A stretch of DNA of 64,000 nt from Noviherbaspirillum galbum (lineage in GTDB: Bacteria; Pseudomonadota; Gammaproteobacteria; Burkholderiales; Burkholderiaceae_D), in NCBI RefSeq assembly GCF_010974945.1, contig NZ_JAAIVB010000085.1, forward strand, positions 186,001-250,000. The letters run 5' to 3'. This document shows, one piece after another, positions 8,283-17,100 of the stretch. Both the position numbers and the translations under genes were made by a program. Every line of letters starts with the position of its first letter. Positions within the stretch are counted from its first letter, which is position 1. Under the pieces are notes generated by a model. The model made no database searches. It was not told the DNA's origin and was given only the letters and a program-made list of their open reading frames with translations.

Positions 8283-9251
8283 GTGCCATTGCCCAAGAAT
8301 CTCGAAGGAAAGCTCGACCTGCCGGTGATCGCTTCGCCGCTGTTCATCATTTCCAATCCCGACCTCGTCATCGCGCAATGCTGCGCCGGCATCGTCGGCT
8401 CCTTTCCCGCGCTGAACGCGCGGCCGCAGGAAGAACTCGGCAAGTGGATCACCCGCATCAAGAACGGCATTGCCGACTACCAGGCGGCAAATCCCGGCAA
8501 GAAGGTCGCGCCGTTCGCCGTCAACCAGATCGTTCACCATTCCAACAGCCGCGTCGACGCCGACATGGAAGTCTGCGTCGAGCACAAGGTCCCGGTCATC
8601 ATCACCTCGTTGCGCTCGCCGGCATCGCTGGTGGACAAGGTGCACGGCTACGGCGGCATCGTACTGCACGACGTGACCAACGTCAGGCATGCGAAGAAGG
8701 CGATCGAGGCTGGCGTGGACGGACTGATCCTGGTATGCGCGGGCGCGGGCGGCCATGCCGGCACGCTCAGCCCCTTCGCGCTGGTCAACGAGATCCGTTC
8801 CTTCTACAAGGGCACGCTGGCGCTGTCCGGTTCGATCACCAACGGCAGCGCGATCTATGCCGCGCAGGCGATGGGCTGCGACCTGGCCTACATCGGCACC
8901 CGGTTCATCGCCACGCGCGAGGCCAATGCGAGCGAGGAGTACAAGAACATGGTCGTCGGCTCGGCCGCATCCGACATCGTGTACACGCCTTACTTCACCG
9001 GCGTGCCCGGCAACTACCTCAAGCCCAGCATCGCGCGCAGCGGACTCGACCCGGACAACCTCCCGTCGGCGGACCCGTCGAAGATGAACTTCGACACCGG
9101 ACACAACAAGCCCAAGACCTGGAAGGAAATCTGGGGCGCGGGCCAGGGCGTGGGCAACATCGACACGGTCGAACCGGCGGCCGAGGTGATCGCGCGGATG
9201 AAGGCGGAGTACGAAGAGGCGAAGCAGAGAATGCGCATGATGGCGGCGTGA
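8283..9251 (+). CDS. NAD(P)H-dependent flavin oxidoreductase / nitronate monooxygenase family
   Basis: 322-aa TIM-barrel FMN protein of the 2-nitropropane dioxygenase/nitronate monooxygenase family. The N-terminal 'LPVIASPLFIISNPDLV' strand-loop and the FMN phosphate-binding GAGGHAGT segment (about 155-162) are present, followed by GSITNGSAIYAAQAMGCDLAYIGTRF-type barrel strands. Family members oxidise nitronates or act as enoyl-CoA reductases (FabK-like), and the acyl-CoA context would fit a reductase role, but this cannot be decided here. It starts with GTG after GAGGAG, divergent from the CoA-transferase. Confidence 0.88.
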   Translation: MPLPKNLEGKLDLPVIASPLFIISNPDLVIAQCCAGIVGSFPALNARPQEELGKWITRIKNGIADYQAANPGKKVAPFAVNQIVHHSNSRVDADMEVCVEHKVPVIITSLRSPASLVDKVHGYGGIVLHDVTNVRHAKKAIEAGVDGLILVCAGAGGHAGTLSPFALVNEIRSFYKGTLALSGSITNGSAIYAAQAMGCDLAYIGTRFIATREANASEEYKNMVVGSAASDIVYTPYFTGVPGNYLKPSIARSGLDPDNLPSADPSKMNFDTGHNKPKTWKEIWGAGQGVGNIDTVEPAAEVIARMKAEYEEAKQRMRMMAA

Positions 9252-9321
9252 ACGCTGCCCGCGTCACTGGACAAATCAGGATGGACGAGACTCTGCGGGA
9301 GACGGAAATGGAAATGTCAGC

Positions 9322-10461
9322 ATGGATGGCATGACGCGGCCGGTTTTCCGCGACGATCACGAACAGTTCCGGGTCCAGGTCCGGCGCTTCGTCGAGCGGG
9401 AAATCAAGCCCTTCCACGCCGGATGGGAAGAGCAGGGCATCGTTCCCGTTTCCTTGTGGCGCAAGGCGGGGGAAGAGGGTTTGCTGAACTGCATGCTGCC
9501 CGTGCCTTACGGCCAGGGCGGCGACTTCGGCCATTCGGCGGTATTGATCGAGGAACTGGCGCGCGTCAATGCGAGCGCCCTCGGGTTCAGCGTCCATTCC
9601 GAGGTGGTTGCTCCCTATCTGCATGCGTATGGAAGCGAGGACCAGAAGCGCCGCTGGCTGCCGGCGATGGCGCGCGGCGAACTGATCGGCGCCATCGCCA
9701 TGACCGAGCCCGGGGCGGGCAGCGACGTCAAGGCGATCCGGACGAGCGCGCGGCGGGATGGCGACCACTTCATCCTGAATGGACAGAAGACCTTCATCTC
9801 CAACGGCCACAATGCGGGGATCGTCATCGTCGTCGCCAGGACCGGCACGGAGCCCGGCGCAAAGGGCATTTCCCTGCTCTGCGTGGAAGAGGGCACGCCC
9901 GGCTTCACGCGCGGCAAGCGCCTGAAGAAGATCGGGCTGCGCGGGCAGGACACCGCCGAATTGTTCTTTGAAAATGCGCGCGTTCCGGCCGCCAACCTGC
10001 TCGGCGAGGAAGGCCAGGGCTTCAAGTACCTCATGCATGAACTCTCGCAGGAACGCCTGATCATTGCGGTGCGCGCCGCCGCGTCGATCGAGGCCTTCCT
10101 CGCGCGGACCATCGACTACACGCGAGGCAGGAAGGCGTTCGGCCAGACGGTGTTCGATTACCAGAACACCCGTTTCAAGCTGGCCGAAGCCAAGGCCCAG
10201 CTCACCATGCTGCGGGTCTTCGTCGACGACTGCCTGGCGTTGCATCTGCGCCGTGAGCTAAGCGCCGAACGCGCGGCGATGGCCAAGCTTAATGGCTCGG
10301 ACATGCAGAACCGGCTGCTCGATGAATTCCTCCAACTGCACGGCGGGTATGGATTCATGTCGGAATGCGAGATCGGCGGTGCCTGGATCGACGCCCGGGT
10401 AGGGAGGATCTACGGCGGCACCAATGAAATCATGAAGGAAATCGTCGCGCGGGGTCTATGA
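9322..10461 (+). CDS. acyl-CoA dehydrogenase, LCAD/IVD-type catalytic Glu
   Basis: 379-aa acyl-CoA dehydrogenase, a close relative of the one at 522-1679. AMTEPGAGSD is at 126-135 and RGRKAFGQ near 270. The C-terminal motif is RIYGGTNEIM, without the MCAD-type Glu, while LSQERLIIA supplies E244 at the LCAD/isovaleryl position. The two paralogues may act on different chain lengths or on successive steps. An alternative ATG three codons later (MTRPVF) is equally possible as start. The next gene begins 32 bp downstream in the same direction. Confidence 0.93.
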   Translation: MDGMTRPVFRDDHEQFRVQVRRFVEREIKPFHAGWEEQGIVPVSLWRKAGEEGLLNCMLPVPYGQGGDFGHSAVLIEELARVNASALGFSVHSEVVAPYLHAYGSEDQKRRWLPAMARGELIGAIAMTEPGAGSDVKAIRTSARRDGDHFILNGQKTFISNGHNAGIVIVVARTGTEPGAKGISLLCVEEGTPGFTRGKRLKKIGLRGQDTAELFFENARVPAANLLGEEGQGFKYLMHELSQERLIIAVRAAASIEAFLARTIDYTRGRKAFGQTVFDYQNTRFKLAEAKAQLTMLRVFVDDCLALHLRRELSAERAAMAKLNGSDMQNRLLDEFLQLHGGYGFMSECEIGGAWIDARVGRIYGGTNEIMKEIVARGL

Positions 10462-10492
10462 TGCCGCGCCCCGTCTGGATAGCGAGTCAACC

Positions 10493-10954
10493 ATGAAACG
10501 TATCATCGACCCCAATACGCTTGAAGTCCTGCACGATCCGGTCAACCGGAATCCGTTCCTCCGCTTGTTCGGCATGGAGCTGGTCGAAGCCGCCGGCGGG
10601 CATTCGCACTTCGTCCAGAAAGAGAAGTCCGATCTCATGAACATCTATGGCGTGGCCCACGGCGGCGTCATCATGACCCTGTTCGACGTGGCGCTGGCCA
10701 GCGCCGCGCTGTCCCGGAACAACTTCACGACCGGCATCGTCACGCTGGACATGTCGATCAATTTCATCGGCCCGGGCGCGGGCCGGCTTCACGTGCACGG
10801 CCACGCCACGGGCGGCGGTTCCTCGGTCTGCTTCTGCGAGGGCGAGATTCTCGACGATGCCGGCAAACTCGTCGCCAAGGCGATCGGCAGCTTCAAGTAC
10901 CGCAGGAAGTCGCACACACCCGCGACGCCGGCCGCGCCGGCGCACGCCGAGTGA
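10493..10954 (+). CDS. PaaI-type hotdog-fold thioesterase
   Basis: 153-aa hotdog protein with the signature 'NIYGVAHGGVIMTLFDVALASAA' around residues 44-66, in which the helix-borne Asp is the expected catalytic acid. It is distinct from the thioesterase at 6371 and has a longer N-terminus. It likely hydrolyses an acyl- or aryl-CoA intermediate of the surrounding pathway. It lies 32 bp after an acyl-CoA dehydrogenase; the C-terminus is Ala/Pro-rich and probably disordered. Confidence 0.88.
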   Translation: MKRIIDPNTLEVLHDPVNRNPFLRLFGMELVEAAGGHSHFVQKEKSDLMNIYGVAHGGVIMTLFDVALASAALSRNNFTTGIVTLDMSINFIGPGAGRLHVHGHATGGGSSVCFCEGEILDDAGKLVAKAIGSFKYRRKSHTPATPAAPAHAE

Positions 10955-11098
10955 AAGATGCAAATAGCAAGAGAGCCAGAGAGTGAGACAATGCGCGCCG
11001 CTTCCGGACGTCCAGGCGTGCGATAGATGAGCGGCCGGCAGCATGTGCCGGCCGATACCGGGAACAACACCGGTTCACCCCCGAAAATGGAGATATCG

Positions 11099-12388
11099 AT
11101 GAAACCCATGCTGCCCGCCGTTCCCGTCACATCCAATCCGCCGATGTTCACACCGAGGCGGGCTTGCGCGCTCGCGGTCTTTGCCCTTGCGGCGGCGAGC
11201 ATGCATGCCGCCTCCGCGGAGGTGATCAAGATCGCGCAGATCGAGCCGATGTCCGGGCCGCTGGCTGCGGCCGGACAGGTGGTGTCCAAGCACATGATGG
11301 CGGTCGCCGCCGTGGCGAACGAGCAGAAATGGGCCGGCAACAACTCCTTCGAGATCGTCCCCTTCGACAACAAGGGAAGCCCGCAGGAGTCGCTGGCCCT
11401 GCTCAAGTCCGCCATCGACCAGGGCTACCGCTACGTGGCGCAGGGCATCGGGTCCGGCGCCGCGCTGGCCCTGCTCGACGCGATCAACAAGCACAATGCG
11501 CGCAACCCGGGCAAGGAAGTGGTCCTGCTCAACTACTATGCGCTCGACCCGGACATGACCAACAGCAAGTGCAGCTTCTGGCATTTCCGCTTCGACGCCA
11601 ATTCCGACATGCGCGTGGAAGCCCTGACCACCGTCATGGCGAAGGACCCGAAGATCAAGAAGGTGTACCTGATCAACCAGAACTATGCCTACGGCCAGCA
11701 GGTCAGGGACGCGGCCAAGGAATACCTGAAGCGCAAGCGGCCAGACATCCAGATCGTCGGCGACGACCTGCATCCCATCGGCCAGGTGAAGGACTTCTCG
11801 CCCTATGCAGCCAAGATCAAGGCCTCCGGCGCGGATACCGTCCTGACCGGCAACTGGGGTAACGACTTCGCGTTCCTGGTCAAGGCGGCGAAGGAAATGG
11901 GCGTCAACGTCGACTTCTATGGCGTGCAGGCGTCGGGCGCCGGCGTCGCCACGACGATGGGCGCCAGCGGCGTCGGCCACGTCAGCACGTCCGTCGGCTG
12001 GCATGCCAACAACGAGACCTTTTCCGGAAGCAAGATCGTCGAGGACTACAAGAAGAAGTACAACGAGGATTTCTCTTCCATCGGCCCCTACAACATGATC
12101 GCGATGATGAGCGAGGCGGTCAAGGTCGCCAAGGGCGGCGACCCGGTCAAGGTGGCCATGGCGCTTGAAGGCATGAAGGTACAGGGCCTCAACGGCGAAC
12201 TCGCGATGCGCGCATCCGACCACCAGTTGCAGCAGCCGCTCTATATCATCGGCTGGGTAAAGACGAACGGCAAGGACGTGAAATACGACCTGGAGAGCAC
12301 CGGATATGGCTGGAAGACCCTGCAGAAGGTCGATTCCTACGTGGCGACGCAGCCGTCGACCTGCCAGATGAAACGTCCGTCGTTCTGA
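11099..12388 (+). CDS. orphan Liv-type ABC substrate-binding protein
   Basis: 429-aa periplasmic binding protein of the branched-chain amino acid/amide (type 1) family. A Sec signal with Arg pair and hydrophobic core (RRACALAVFALAAASMHAASA) precedes mature AEVIKIAQIEPMSGPLAAAG, the standard first strand of this fold. Start ATG 11099 has GGAG 6 bp upstream; an in-frame ATG at 11027 would bury the signal peptide. No permease or ATPase genes adjoin it; it is followed by an acyl-CoA ligase, so it may capture the organic acid degraded here and share another Liv membrane complex. Confidence 0.9.
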   Translation: MKPMLPAVPVTSNPPMFTPRRACALAVFALAAASMHAASAEVIKIAQIEPMSGPLAAAGQVVSKHMMAVAAVANEQKWAGNNSFEIVPFDNKGSPQESLALLKSAIDQGYRYVAQGIGSGAALALLDAINKHNARNPGKEVVLLNYYALDPDMTNSKCSFWHFRFDANSDMRVEALTTVMAKDPKIKKVYLINQNYAYGQQVRDAAKEYLKRKRPDIQIVGDDLHPIGQVKDFSPYAAKIKASGADTVLTGNWGNDFAFLVKAAKEMGVNVDFYGVQASGAGVATTMGASGVGHVSTSVGWHANNETFSGSKIVEDYKKKYNEDFSSIGPYNMIAMMSEAVKVAKGGDPVKVAMALEGMKVQGLNGELAMRASDHQLQQPLYIIGWVKTNGKDVKYDLESTGYGWKTLQKVDSYVATQPSTCQMKRPSF

Positions 12389-12410
12389 TTTTTGCGAAGG
12401 CGGGTCCACC

Positions 12411-13988
12411 ATGAAGATTCCCGATACCACCGCGGCCGATCTCCTCGCGCAATCCTTCGGCACGATTGCGGAACTGATCGGCTTGCAGGCGGCGCAGCGC
12501 CCGCAGCATCCCGCCCTCGTGCAGGATGGCATCACCGTCACCTATCGATCCCTCGATGCCATCATGGATCGCGTGGCGGCTTCGCTCCAGCGCGATGGCG
12601 TGATGCCGGGCGAAAGCATCGCGATTTGCGCCGCCAACTCGATCGAGTACGCGGTCCTGTTCCTGGGCAGCCTGCGCGCAGGGGTCGCCGTGGCGCCGCT
12701 GGCGCCATCGACCGCGGCGGAAGGACTGGCGGTGATGCTGGAAGATTGCGGCGCGCGCATGTTGTTCCTCGACGAGATGGCCGATGCCGCGCTGGCTCCG
12801 GCAGGCAGCCGCATCGACATTGGTCGCGTGTCCCTCGATGGCGTCGCTGGCGGCAAGGCTTTCGACGCATGGCTGGCCGGACCACACATCCCGCCGATAC
12901 CGGTGGACGTCAGGCCGGATTCGCCGTTCAACATCATCTATTCGTCGGGCACCACCGGCGCTCCGAAAGGCATCGTCCAGCCCCACTCGATGCGCTGGGG
13001 CCAGGTACAGCGCGGCGTGATGAACGGCTACGGCACCGATGCGGTGACGCTGCTGTCGACCCCGCTCTATTCCAACACCACGCTGGTCAGTTTCTTCGCG
13101 ACGGTGGCGCTGGGCGGCACCACCGTGCTGATGAAAAAGTTCGACGCGGCCAGCTACCTGGCGCTGGCGGAGAAGCATCGCGTGACGCATACCATGCTGG
13201 TCCCCGTGCAGTACCAGCGCCTGCTGGCGATGCCGGATTTCGGCCGCTACGACCTGTCGTCGTTCCGCGCCAAGTTCTGCACCAGCGCGCCGTTCTCGGC
13301 GGCGCTGAAGAAGGAAGTGCTCGGGCGCTGGCCGGGCGGGCTGACGGAGTTCTATGGCATGACCGAAGGCGGCGGCAGCTGCGTGCTGGCGGCGCATGAG
13401 TTTCCGGACAAGCTGCACACCGTCGGCCGGCCCGCGCCGGGCAGCGAGTTCCGCCTCGTCGACGAGGAGGGCAGGGAAGTGTCCGCCGGGGAAACGGGGG
13501 AAATCGTCGGCCGTTCCGGCTCCATGATGACCGGTTATCACAAGCAGCCGGGCAAGACCGCCGAAGCGGAATGGCATGACGCCGAAGGGCGCCGCTTCAT
13601 CCGCACCGGCGACGTCGGGCGCTTCGATGCCGACGGCTTCCTCGTGCTGATGGACCGCAAGAAAGACATGATCATTTCCGGCGGCTTCAACATCTACCCC
13701 AGCGACCTGGAGGCCGTACTGCTCGGGCACCCGGACCTCGAAGACGCCTCGGTCGTCGGCGTGCCGTCGGAGCGCTGGGGCGAAACGCCCGTCGCCTTCG
13801 TGGTCGCGCGTGCCGGCGTGACGCTGGACGCGCCGGCGGTGCTGGCCTGGGCGAACGAGCGGCTTGGGAAGATGCAGCGCCTGGCAGCGGTGGAAGTCGT
13901 CGAATCGCTGCCGCGCAGCGCGATCGGCAAGGTGCTCAAGCGGGAATTGCGCGACCGTTACTCCAACCTGGCAGGTCAGGCGGCGTAG
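12411..13988 (+). CDS. AMP-forming acyl-CoA ligase (second)
   Basis: 525-aa adenylate-forming enzyme. The P-loop YSSGTTGAPKG is at 177-187, the A5 motif EFYGMTEGGG follows near 320, RTGDVGRFDADG and DRKKDMIISGGFNIYPSDLE form the hinge region, and K507 of SAIGK is the catalytic Lys. It begins 22 bp after the binding protein, so uptake and activation of one substrate may be linked. It differs enough from the ligase at 1710 to expect another substrate, such as an aromatic or short branched acid; sequence alone does not decide. Confidence 0.92.
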   Translation: MKIPDTTAADLLAQSFGTIAELIGLQAAQRPQHPALVQDGITVTYRSLDAIMDRVAASLQRDGVMPGESIAICAANSIEYAVLFLGSLRAGVAVAPLAPSTAAEGLAVMLEDCGARMLFLDEMADAALAPAGSRIDIGRVSLDGVAGGKAFDAWLAGPHIPPIPVDVRPDSPFNIIYSSGTTGAPKGIVQPHSMRWGQVQRGVMNGYGTDAVTLLSTPLYSNTTLVSFFATVALGGTTVLMKKFDAASYLALAEKHRVTHTMLVPVQYQRLLAMPDFGRYDLSSFRAKFCTSAPFSAALKKEVLGRWPGGLTEFYGMTEGGGSCVLAAHEFPDKLHTVGRPAPGSEFRLVDEEGREVSAGETGEIVGRSGSMMTGYHKQPGKTAEAEWHDAEGRRFIRTGDVGRFDADGFLVLMDRKKDMIISGGFNIYPSDLEAVLLGHPDLEDASVVGVPSERWGETPVAFVVARAGVTLDAPAVLAWANERLGKMQRLAAVEVVESLPRSAIGKVLKRELRDRYSNLAGQAA

Positions 13989-14007
13989 TTAGAGGTCTCA
14001 GTCAGAC

Positions 14008-14030
14008 GGCATAGCCAAGGGGCATAGCCA
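14008..14030. repeat. short direct repeat
   Basis: GGCATAGCCA occurs twice with a 13-bp period in the 98-bp gap between the ligase stop and the M20 peptidase start. No function is evident; it could be a small tandem duplication or part of a regulator site for the peptidase gene. Confidence 0.35.
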
Positions 14031-14086
14031 GCCGAAAATTGGCATTCCGGTTACACTGGCCTCACGAGCATTCAACGAGGTTCAGC

Positions 14087-15223
14087 ATGTCACTGACAAG
14101 CGAAGCGATCGCCCTGACACAGACGCTGGTGCGGATGGATACCGTGAATCCGCCGGGCAACGAAGACCAGTGCACGGTGCATTTGTCCCGCCTGCTGGAG
14201 CAGGCCGGCTTTACCTGCCGCTTCGTCGAATTCGGTCCCCGCCGCAGCACATTGGTTGCGCGGATCGGCGGCCAGGCCAGCAAGGCGGCCCTGGGATTCA
14301 CCGGCCACGTCGACGTGGTGCCGCTGGGCGCCGCGCCCTGGGCGCATGACCCCTTCGGTGCCGAGATCGTGGAGGGCCGCATGTACGGGCGCGGCACCAG
14401 CGACATGAAGAGCGGCGTCGCCGCCTTCGTCGTCGCCGCGGTCGCTCTGGCCGGGCGAATCAAGTCCGGACCCGGTCTTACCCTGATCATTACCGCCGGC
14501 GAGGAAACCGGCTGCGAAGGCGCCTTCCACCTGGTGCAACAGCCGGATGCGCAAGCCATCCTCGGCCAGGTGGGCGCGCTGGTGGTCGGCGAACCCACGT
14601 CCAACCAGCCGCTGGTCGGCCACAAGGGCGTCCTGTGGCTGGAGGCGAGCGCGGCGGGCGTCACGGCCCACGGATCGATGCCTGATCAGGGCGACAATGC
14701 GATCTACAAGATCGCCCGCGCCATCTCTTCCCTGGAAACCTTCGAGTTCGAGGAAGGGCCGCATCCGCTGATGGGCAAGCCGACCTTGAACGTCGGCACG
14801 GTGCGCGGTGGCCTCAACATCAATTCGGTGCCCGACGCGGCGGAGGTGAAGATCGACATCCGAACGGTGGCCGGGCAGGATCATGGCCATGTCTACAGCT
14901 GTTTGTGCGGACGGCTGGGCAAGGACCTGCGGTTCAAGACCCTGATCGATGCCGCAAGCGTCTACACGCCGCCGGACGATCCCTGGATGCGGCAAGTGTT
15001 CGCGGTCTGCCAGAAACATTTCGAGGAGCCGCTGCAGCCAAAGACCGTGTCGTATTTCACCGATGCGGCCGCGCTGCTCGGCCCGCTCGGCAATCCACCC
15101 ACCGTCATCCTTGGGCCGGGTGAACCGCAGATGGCCCACCAGACAAACGAATACTGTGAAGTCTCGCGCATCGAAGAGGCAGTGACGATTTATCACGAAC
15201 TGATAGAAGCCTGGTGCTGTTGA
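14087..15223 (+). CDS. M20 family metallopeptidase (ArgE/DapE type)
   Basis: 378-aa cocatalytic zinc hydrolase of the M20 family (acetylornithine deacetylase / succinyl-diaminopimelate desuccinylase group). Metal ligands and catalytic residues are seen in GHVDVVP (H74, D76), GRGTSDMKSG (bridging D106) and AGEETG (E139, E140). The bacterial exopeptidase dimerisation domain follows. Substrate may be an N-acyl amino acid, and the ligase/acyl-CoA surroundings fit deacylation of an N-acyl conjugate. Start chosen at ATG 14087 with a weak AACGAGG site; the frame extends to 14039 without homologous content. It is the last gene of the cluster and is followed by a terminator. Confidence 0.9.
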   Translation: MSLTSEAIALTQTLVRMDTVNPPGNEDQCTVHLSRLLEQAGFTCRFVEFGPRRSTLVARIGGQASKAALGFTGHVDVVPLGAAPWAHDPFGAEIVEGRMYGRGTSDMKSGVAAFVVAAVALAGRIKSGPGLTLIITAGEETGCEGAFHLVQQPDAQAILGQVGALVVGEPTSNQPLVGHKGVLWLEASAAGVTAHGSMPDQGDNAIYKIARAISSLETFEFEEGPHPLMGKPTLNVGTVRGGLNINSVPDAAEVKIDIRTVAGQDHGHVYSCLCGRLGKDLRFKTLIDAASVYTPPDDPWMRQVFAVCQKHFEEPLQPKTVSYFTDAAALLGPLGNPPTVILGPGEPQMAHQTNEYCEVSRIEEAVTIYHELIEAWCC

Positions 15224-15247
15224 GCCGCCTGCACCAAGCGGAACAAG

Positions 15248-15275
15248 GGCCGGCAATCGCCGGCCTTTTGATTTT
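15248..15275 (+). terminator. rho-independent terminator after the M20 gene
   Basis: A perfect 7-bp stem, GGCCGGC / GCCGGCC with loop AATC, is followed at once by TTTTGATTTTG. It starts 25 bp after the M20 stop codon and ends the acyl-CoA cluster transcript before the HipA region. Confidence 0.9.
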
Positions 15276-15353
15276 GTAGCTTGGCTTCGCGAGTTGGCGC
15301 GAAGTTGCTGGGCTTCATAACTTCATGGCACAGCGCCATATCCTTCGTAAATA

Positions 15354-15411
15354 CACGGAAAAATATCACTATTTAAAAAGATTAAATAGGCTTTAATGAT
15401 ATTATTCCGTG
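15354..15411. promoter_or_regulatory. nested palindromic operator of the hipA-hipB operon
   Basis: An AT-rich 58-bp quasi-palindrome. The outer arms CACGGAAAAATATCA (15354-15368) and TGATATTATTCCGTG (15397-15411) are complementary at 14 of 15 positions. Inside lies a perfect 8-bp dyad CTATTTAA-AAAGA-TTAAATAG (15369-15389). The right arm reaches the toxin start (GTG 15409, ATG 15415). HipB-type antitoxins bind such inverted repeats to autorepress, so this is very likely the operator/promoter. Confidence 0.75.
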
Positions 15412-15414
15412 CAT

Positions 15415-16761
15415 ATGACCGCAGAATGCACAATCCAATTATTCGCCGAGCATCGCTGGCACGACGTTGGCAGTGTCAGCATGTTCGGTGAACAGAACCT
15501 CGGCTGGAAAGCCCGCACTTACACGGGCTACGCCGTCGACTGGGCCGTGGCGCATCGCGGCGCACGTGATGCCCACGCGTTCTCCTGCCAATACCCGGTT
15601 GGTCTCGCGCCAGCCGAGCAAGCGCACTGGCCGGTATTCCTGATCGACATGCTGCCGCAAGGCTTTGGTCGCGAGGAACTCCTGCGGCGCCTCGATCTGT
15701 CACCTACCGCCGGCATCGAGGCCGATTGGCGACTCTTGCTCGCGGGGGCGGGCAACCCGATCGGCAACTTGCGCGTCAAGGAAGCGGCGCAATGGCTTGA
15801 TACGCACGCAGGAGAACTGCGCGGCTTCACCGACGAAGAGGTTGCCACGCGCGGTGAGCACTTCACGGAGTACCTTGCACGGCATGGACTGTTCGTTGCC
15901 GGTTCTTCAGGCGTGCAAGGAGAATGGCCAAAGCTGCTGTTGACGCGCGCCGATGACGGCTTGCTTTATCTGGACCATACCTTGCCGGACGAACAGGCCC
16001 GTCAGCACTATATCGTCAAGTTCGGTCGCGGTGCGGACCGCCAGTTGGCGGCCATCATGCGGCATGAAGCGCCATACATGGAGTTGGCCCGGATGCTTGG
16101 ACTGCGCGTGCACGGACCGCTGCACTTACGGGGCCGGGCGCTCTTCATTCCTCGATTCGACCGGGTCGTGGAGACAGACGGCGTGACGCGCCTGGCGCAG
16201 GAAAGCGTAGCGACACTCACCGGGATCCCGGGCTTCGGGGCCGTGCCCAGTCATGACGAAGTGTGCTCGCAGCTGCTTCTGCGCTGTACCCATCCCGAGA
16301 AAGACGTGCTTGAATACATCAAGCGTGACATCGCCAACCTGGCTTTGGGCAACAAGGATAACCACGCGCGCAATACGGCGATCCAGCGCGATTTCCGAGG
16401 CAACATCGGCCTGACGCCGCTCTACGATTTCGCGCCGATGTACCTGCATCCGGACGGCATTGCGCGTCGCATCCGCTGGGAGGGAAATGACGACGGGGAT
16501 CCTGACTGGGGCCGTGTCATCGACCGGATAGGCGAGCTGGCACGACAAGTCGTCGCGCCGCCGAAGCGTGGCAAGCGCGCCCCTTCGACATCCACGCCCG
16601 CTCCAAGCAGGGACAGCCTGGTGCAGGGTTTGAAAGCGATGGCGCCAGCGCTGCGTCGCATTGCGGCCGAAGGGGTATCGATGGGCATGGACGACGATGT
16701 CCATGCTTATCTTTTGCCGTCCATCGAGAAGCAAGCGATGAGACTGGAAAACTTGCGTTGA
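15415..16761 (+). CDS. hipA: HipA-family serine/threonine kinase toxin
   Basis: 448-aa HipA-like kinase (counted from ATG 15415; GTG 15409 is an alternative). The N-terminal subdomain (about 1-140) is followed by the ATP-binding loop with Ser pair in AGSSGVQGEWPK (about 162-173), Lys of YIVKFG, RFDR (247-250), the catalytic loop GNKDNHARN (D315) and the metal-binding YDFAP (D338). E. coli HipA phosphorylates GltX and induces persistence; the target here is unknown. The gene is followed after 21 bp by an XRE-type antitoxin, which is the reverse of the classical hipB-hipA order. All kinase motifs are intact, so the toxin should be active. Confidence 0.92.
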   Translation: MTAECTIQLFAEHRWHDVGSVSMFGEQNLGWKARTYTGYAVDWAVAHRGARDAHAFSCQYPVGLAPAEQAHWPVFLIDMLPQGFGREELLRRLDLSPTAGIEADWRLLLAGAGNPIGNLRVKEAAQWLDTHAGELRGFTDEEVATRGEHFTEYLARHGLFVAGSSGVQGEWPKLLLTRADDGLLYLDHTLPDEQARQHYIVKFGRGADRQLAAIMRHEAPYMELARMLGLRVHGPLHLRGRALFIPRFDRVVETDGVTRLAQESVATLTGIPGFGAVPSHDEVCSQLLLRCTHPEKDVLEYIKRDIANLALGNKDNHARNTAIQRDFRGNIGLTPLYDFAPMYLHPDGIARRIRWEGNDDGDPDWGRVIDRIGELARQVVAPPKRGKRAPSTSTPAPSRDSLVQGLKAMAPALRRIAAEGVSMGMDDDVHAYLLPSIEKQAMRLENLR

Positions 16762-16782
16762 TGCAGACCCGGAGGCAAATAG

Positions 16783-17061
16783 GTGGATAAACGTTACAAC
16801 GCGATGTCCCTGAGCGAGCAACTGGCGTTGCGAAAGCAGGCTGTGGAAGATGTGCTAGCCCATCCTGAATGGTCCCTGCCGCAGGCAATACGCCATCTGA
16901 AGACGACCATGCGGCTCACGACCGCCGAACTGGCGACGCTGGCCGGCGTCGGGTTTCGCACGTTGCAGGACATCGAGGGCGAACGAAGCGAAGGGACCGT
17001 CCAGACCATGAATCGCCTGTTCGGCGTCGTCGGGCTCAAGCTGGGCGTCGTGCGCCAATAG
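16783..17061 (+). CDS. hipB: HipB-like XRE-family antitoxin
   Basis: 92-aa helix-turn-helix protein. The XRE-type HTH spans about 43-75 (LTTAELATLAGVGFRTLQDI-like helices 2 and 3, then GERSEGTVQTMNRLFGVVGL), followed by the short tail LGVVRQ that usually contacts the kinase. GTG 16783 is preceded by GGAGG with 8-bp spacing. The N-terminal 40 residues are longer than usual for HipB. Position immediately after HipA and the palindromic operator upstream support a role as antitoxin and autorepressor. Confidence 0.85.
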   Translation: MDKRYNAMSLSEQLALRKQAVEDVLAHPEWSLPQAIRHLKTTMRLTTAELATLAGVGFRTLQDIEGERSEGTVQTMNRLFGVVGLKLGVVRQ

Positions 17062-17100
17062 AAAGCGGTCCCCAGGCCAGGCGAACGCCGGTCTTCATCG

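Noticed and set aside
8064-9104. N-terminal extension of the CoA-transferase frame to 746 codons
   Set aside because: The extension is antisense to the flavoprotein gene; the family starts at the LSGVKVIDLS segment and GAGGAG precedes 8063.
12246-13730. Minus-strand frame of 494 codons opposite the second acyl-CoA ligase
   Set aside because: Antisense to a motif-complete adenylate-forming enzyme.
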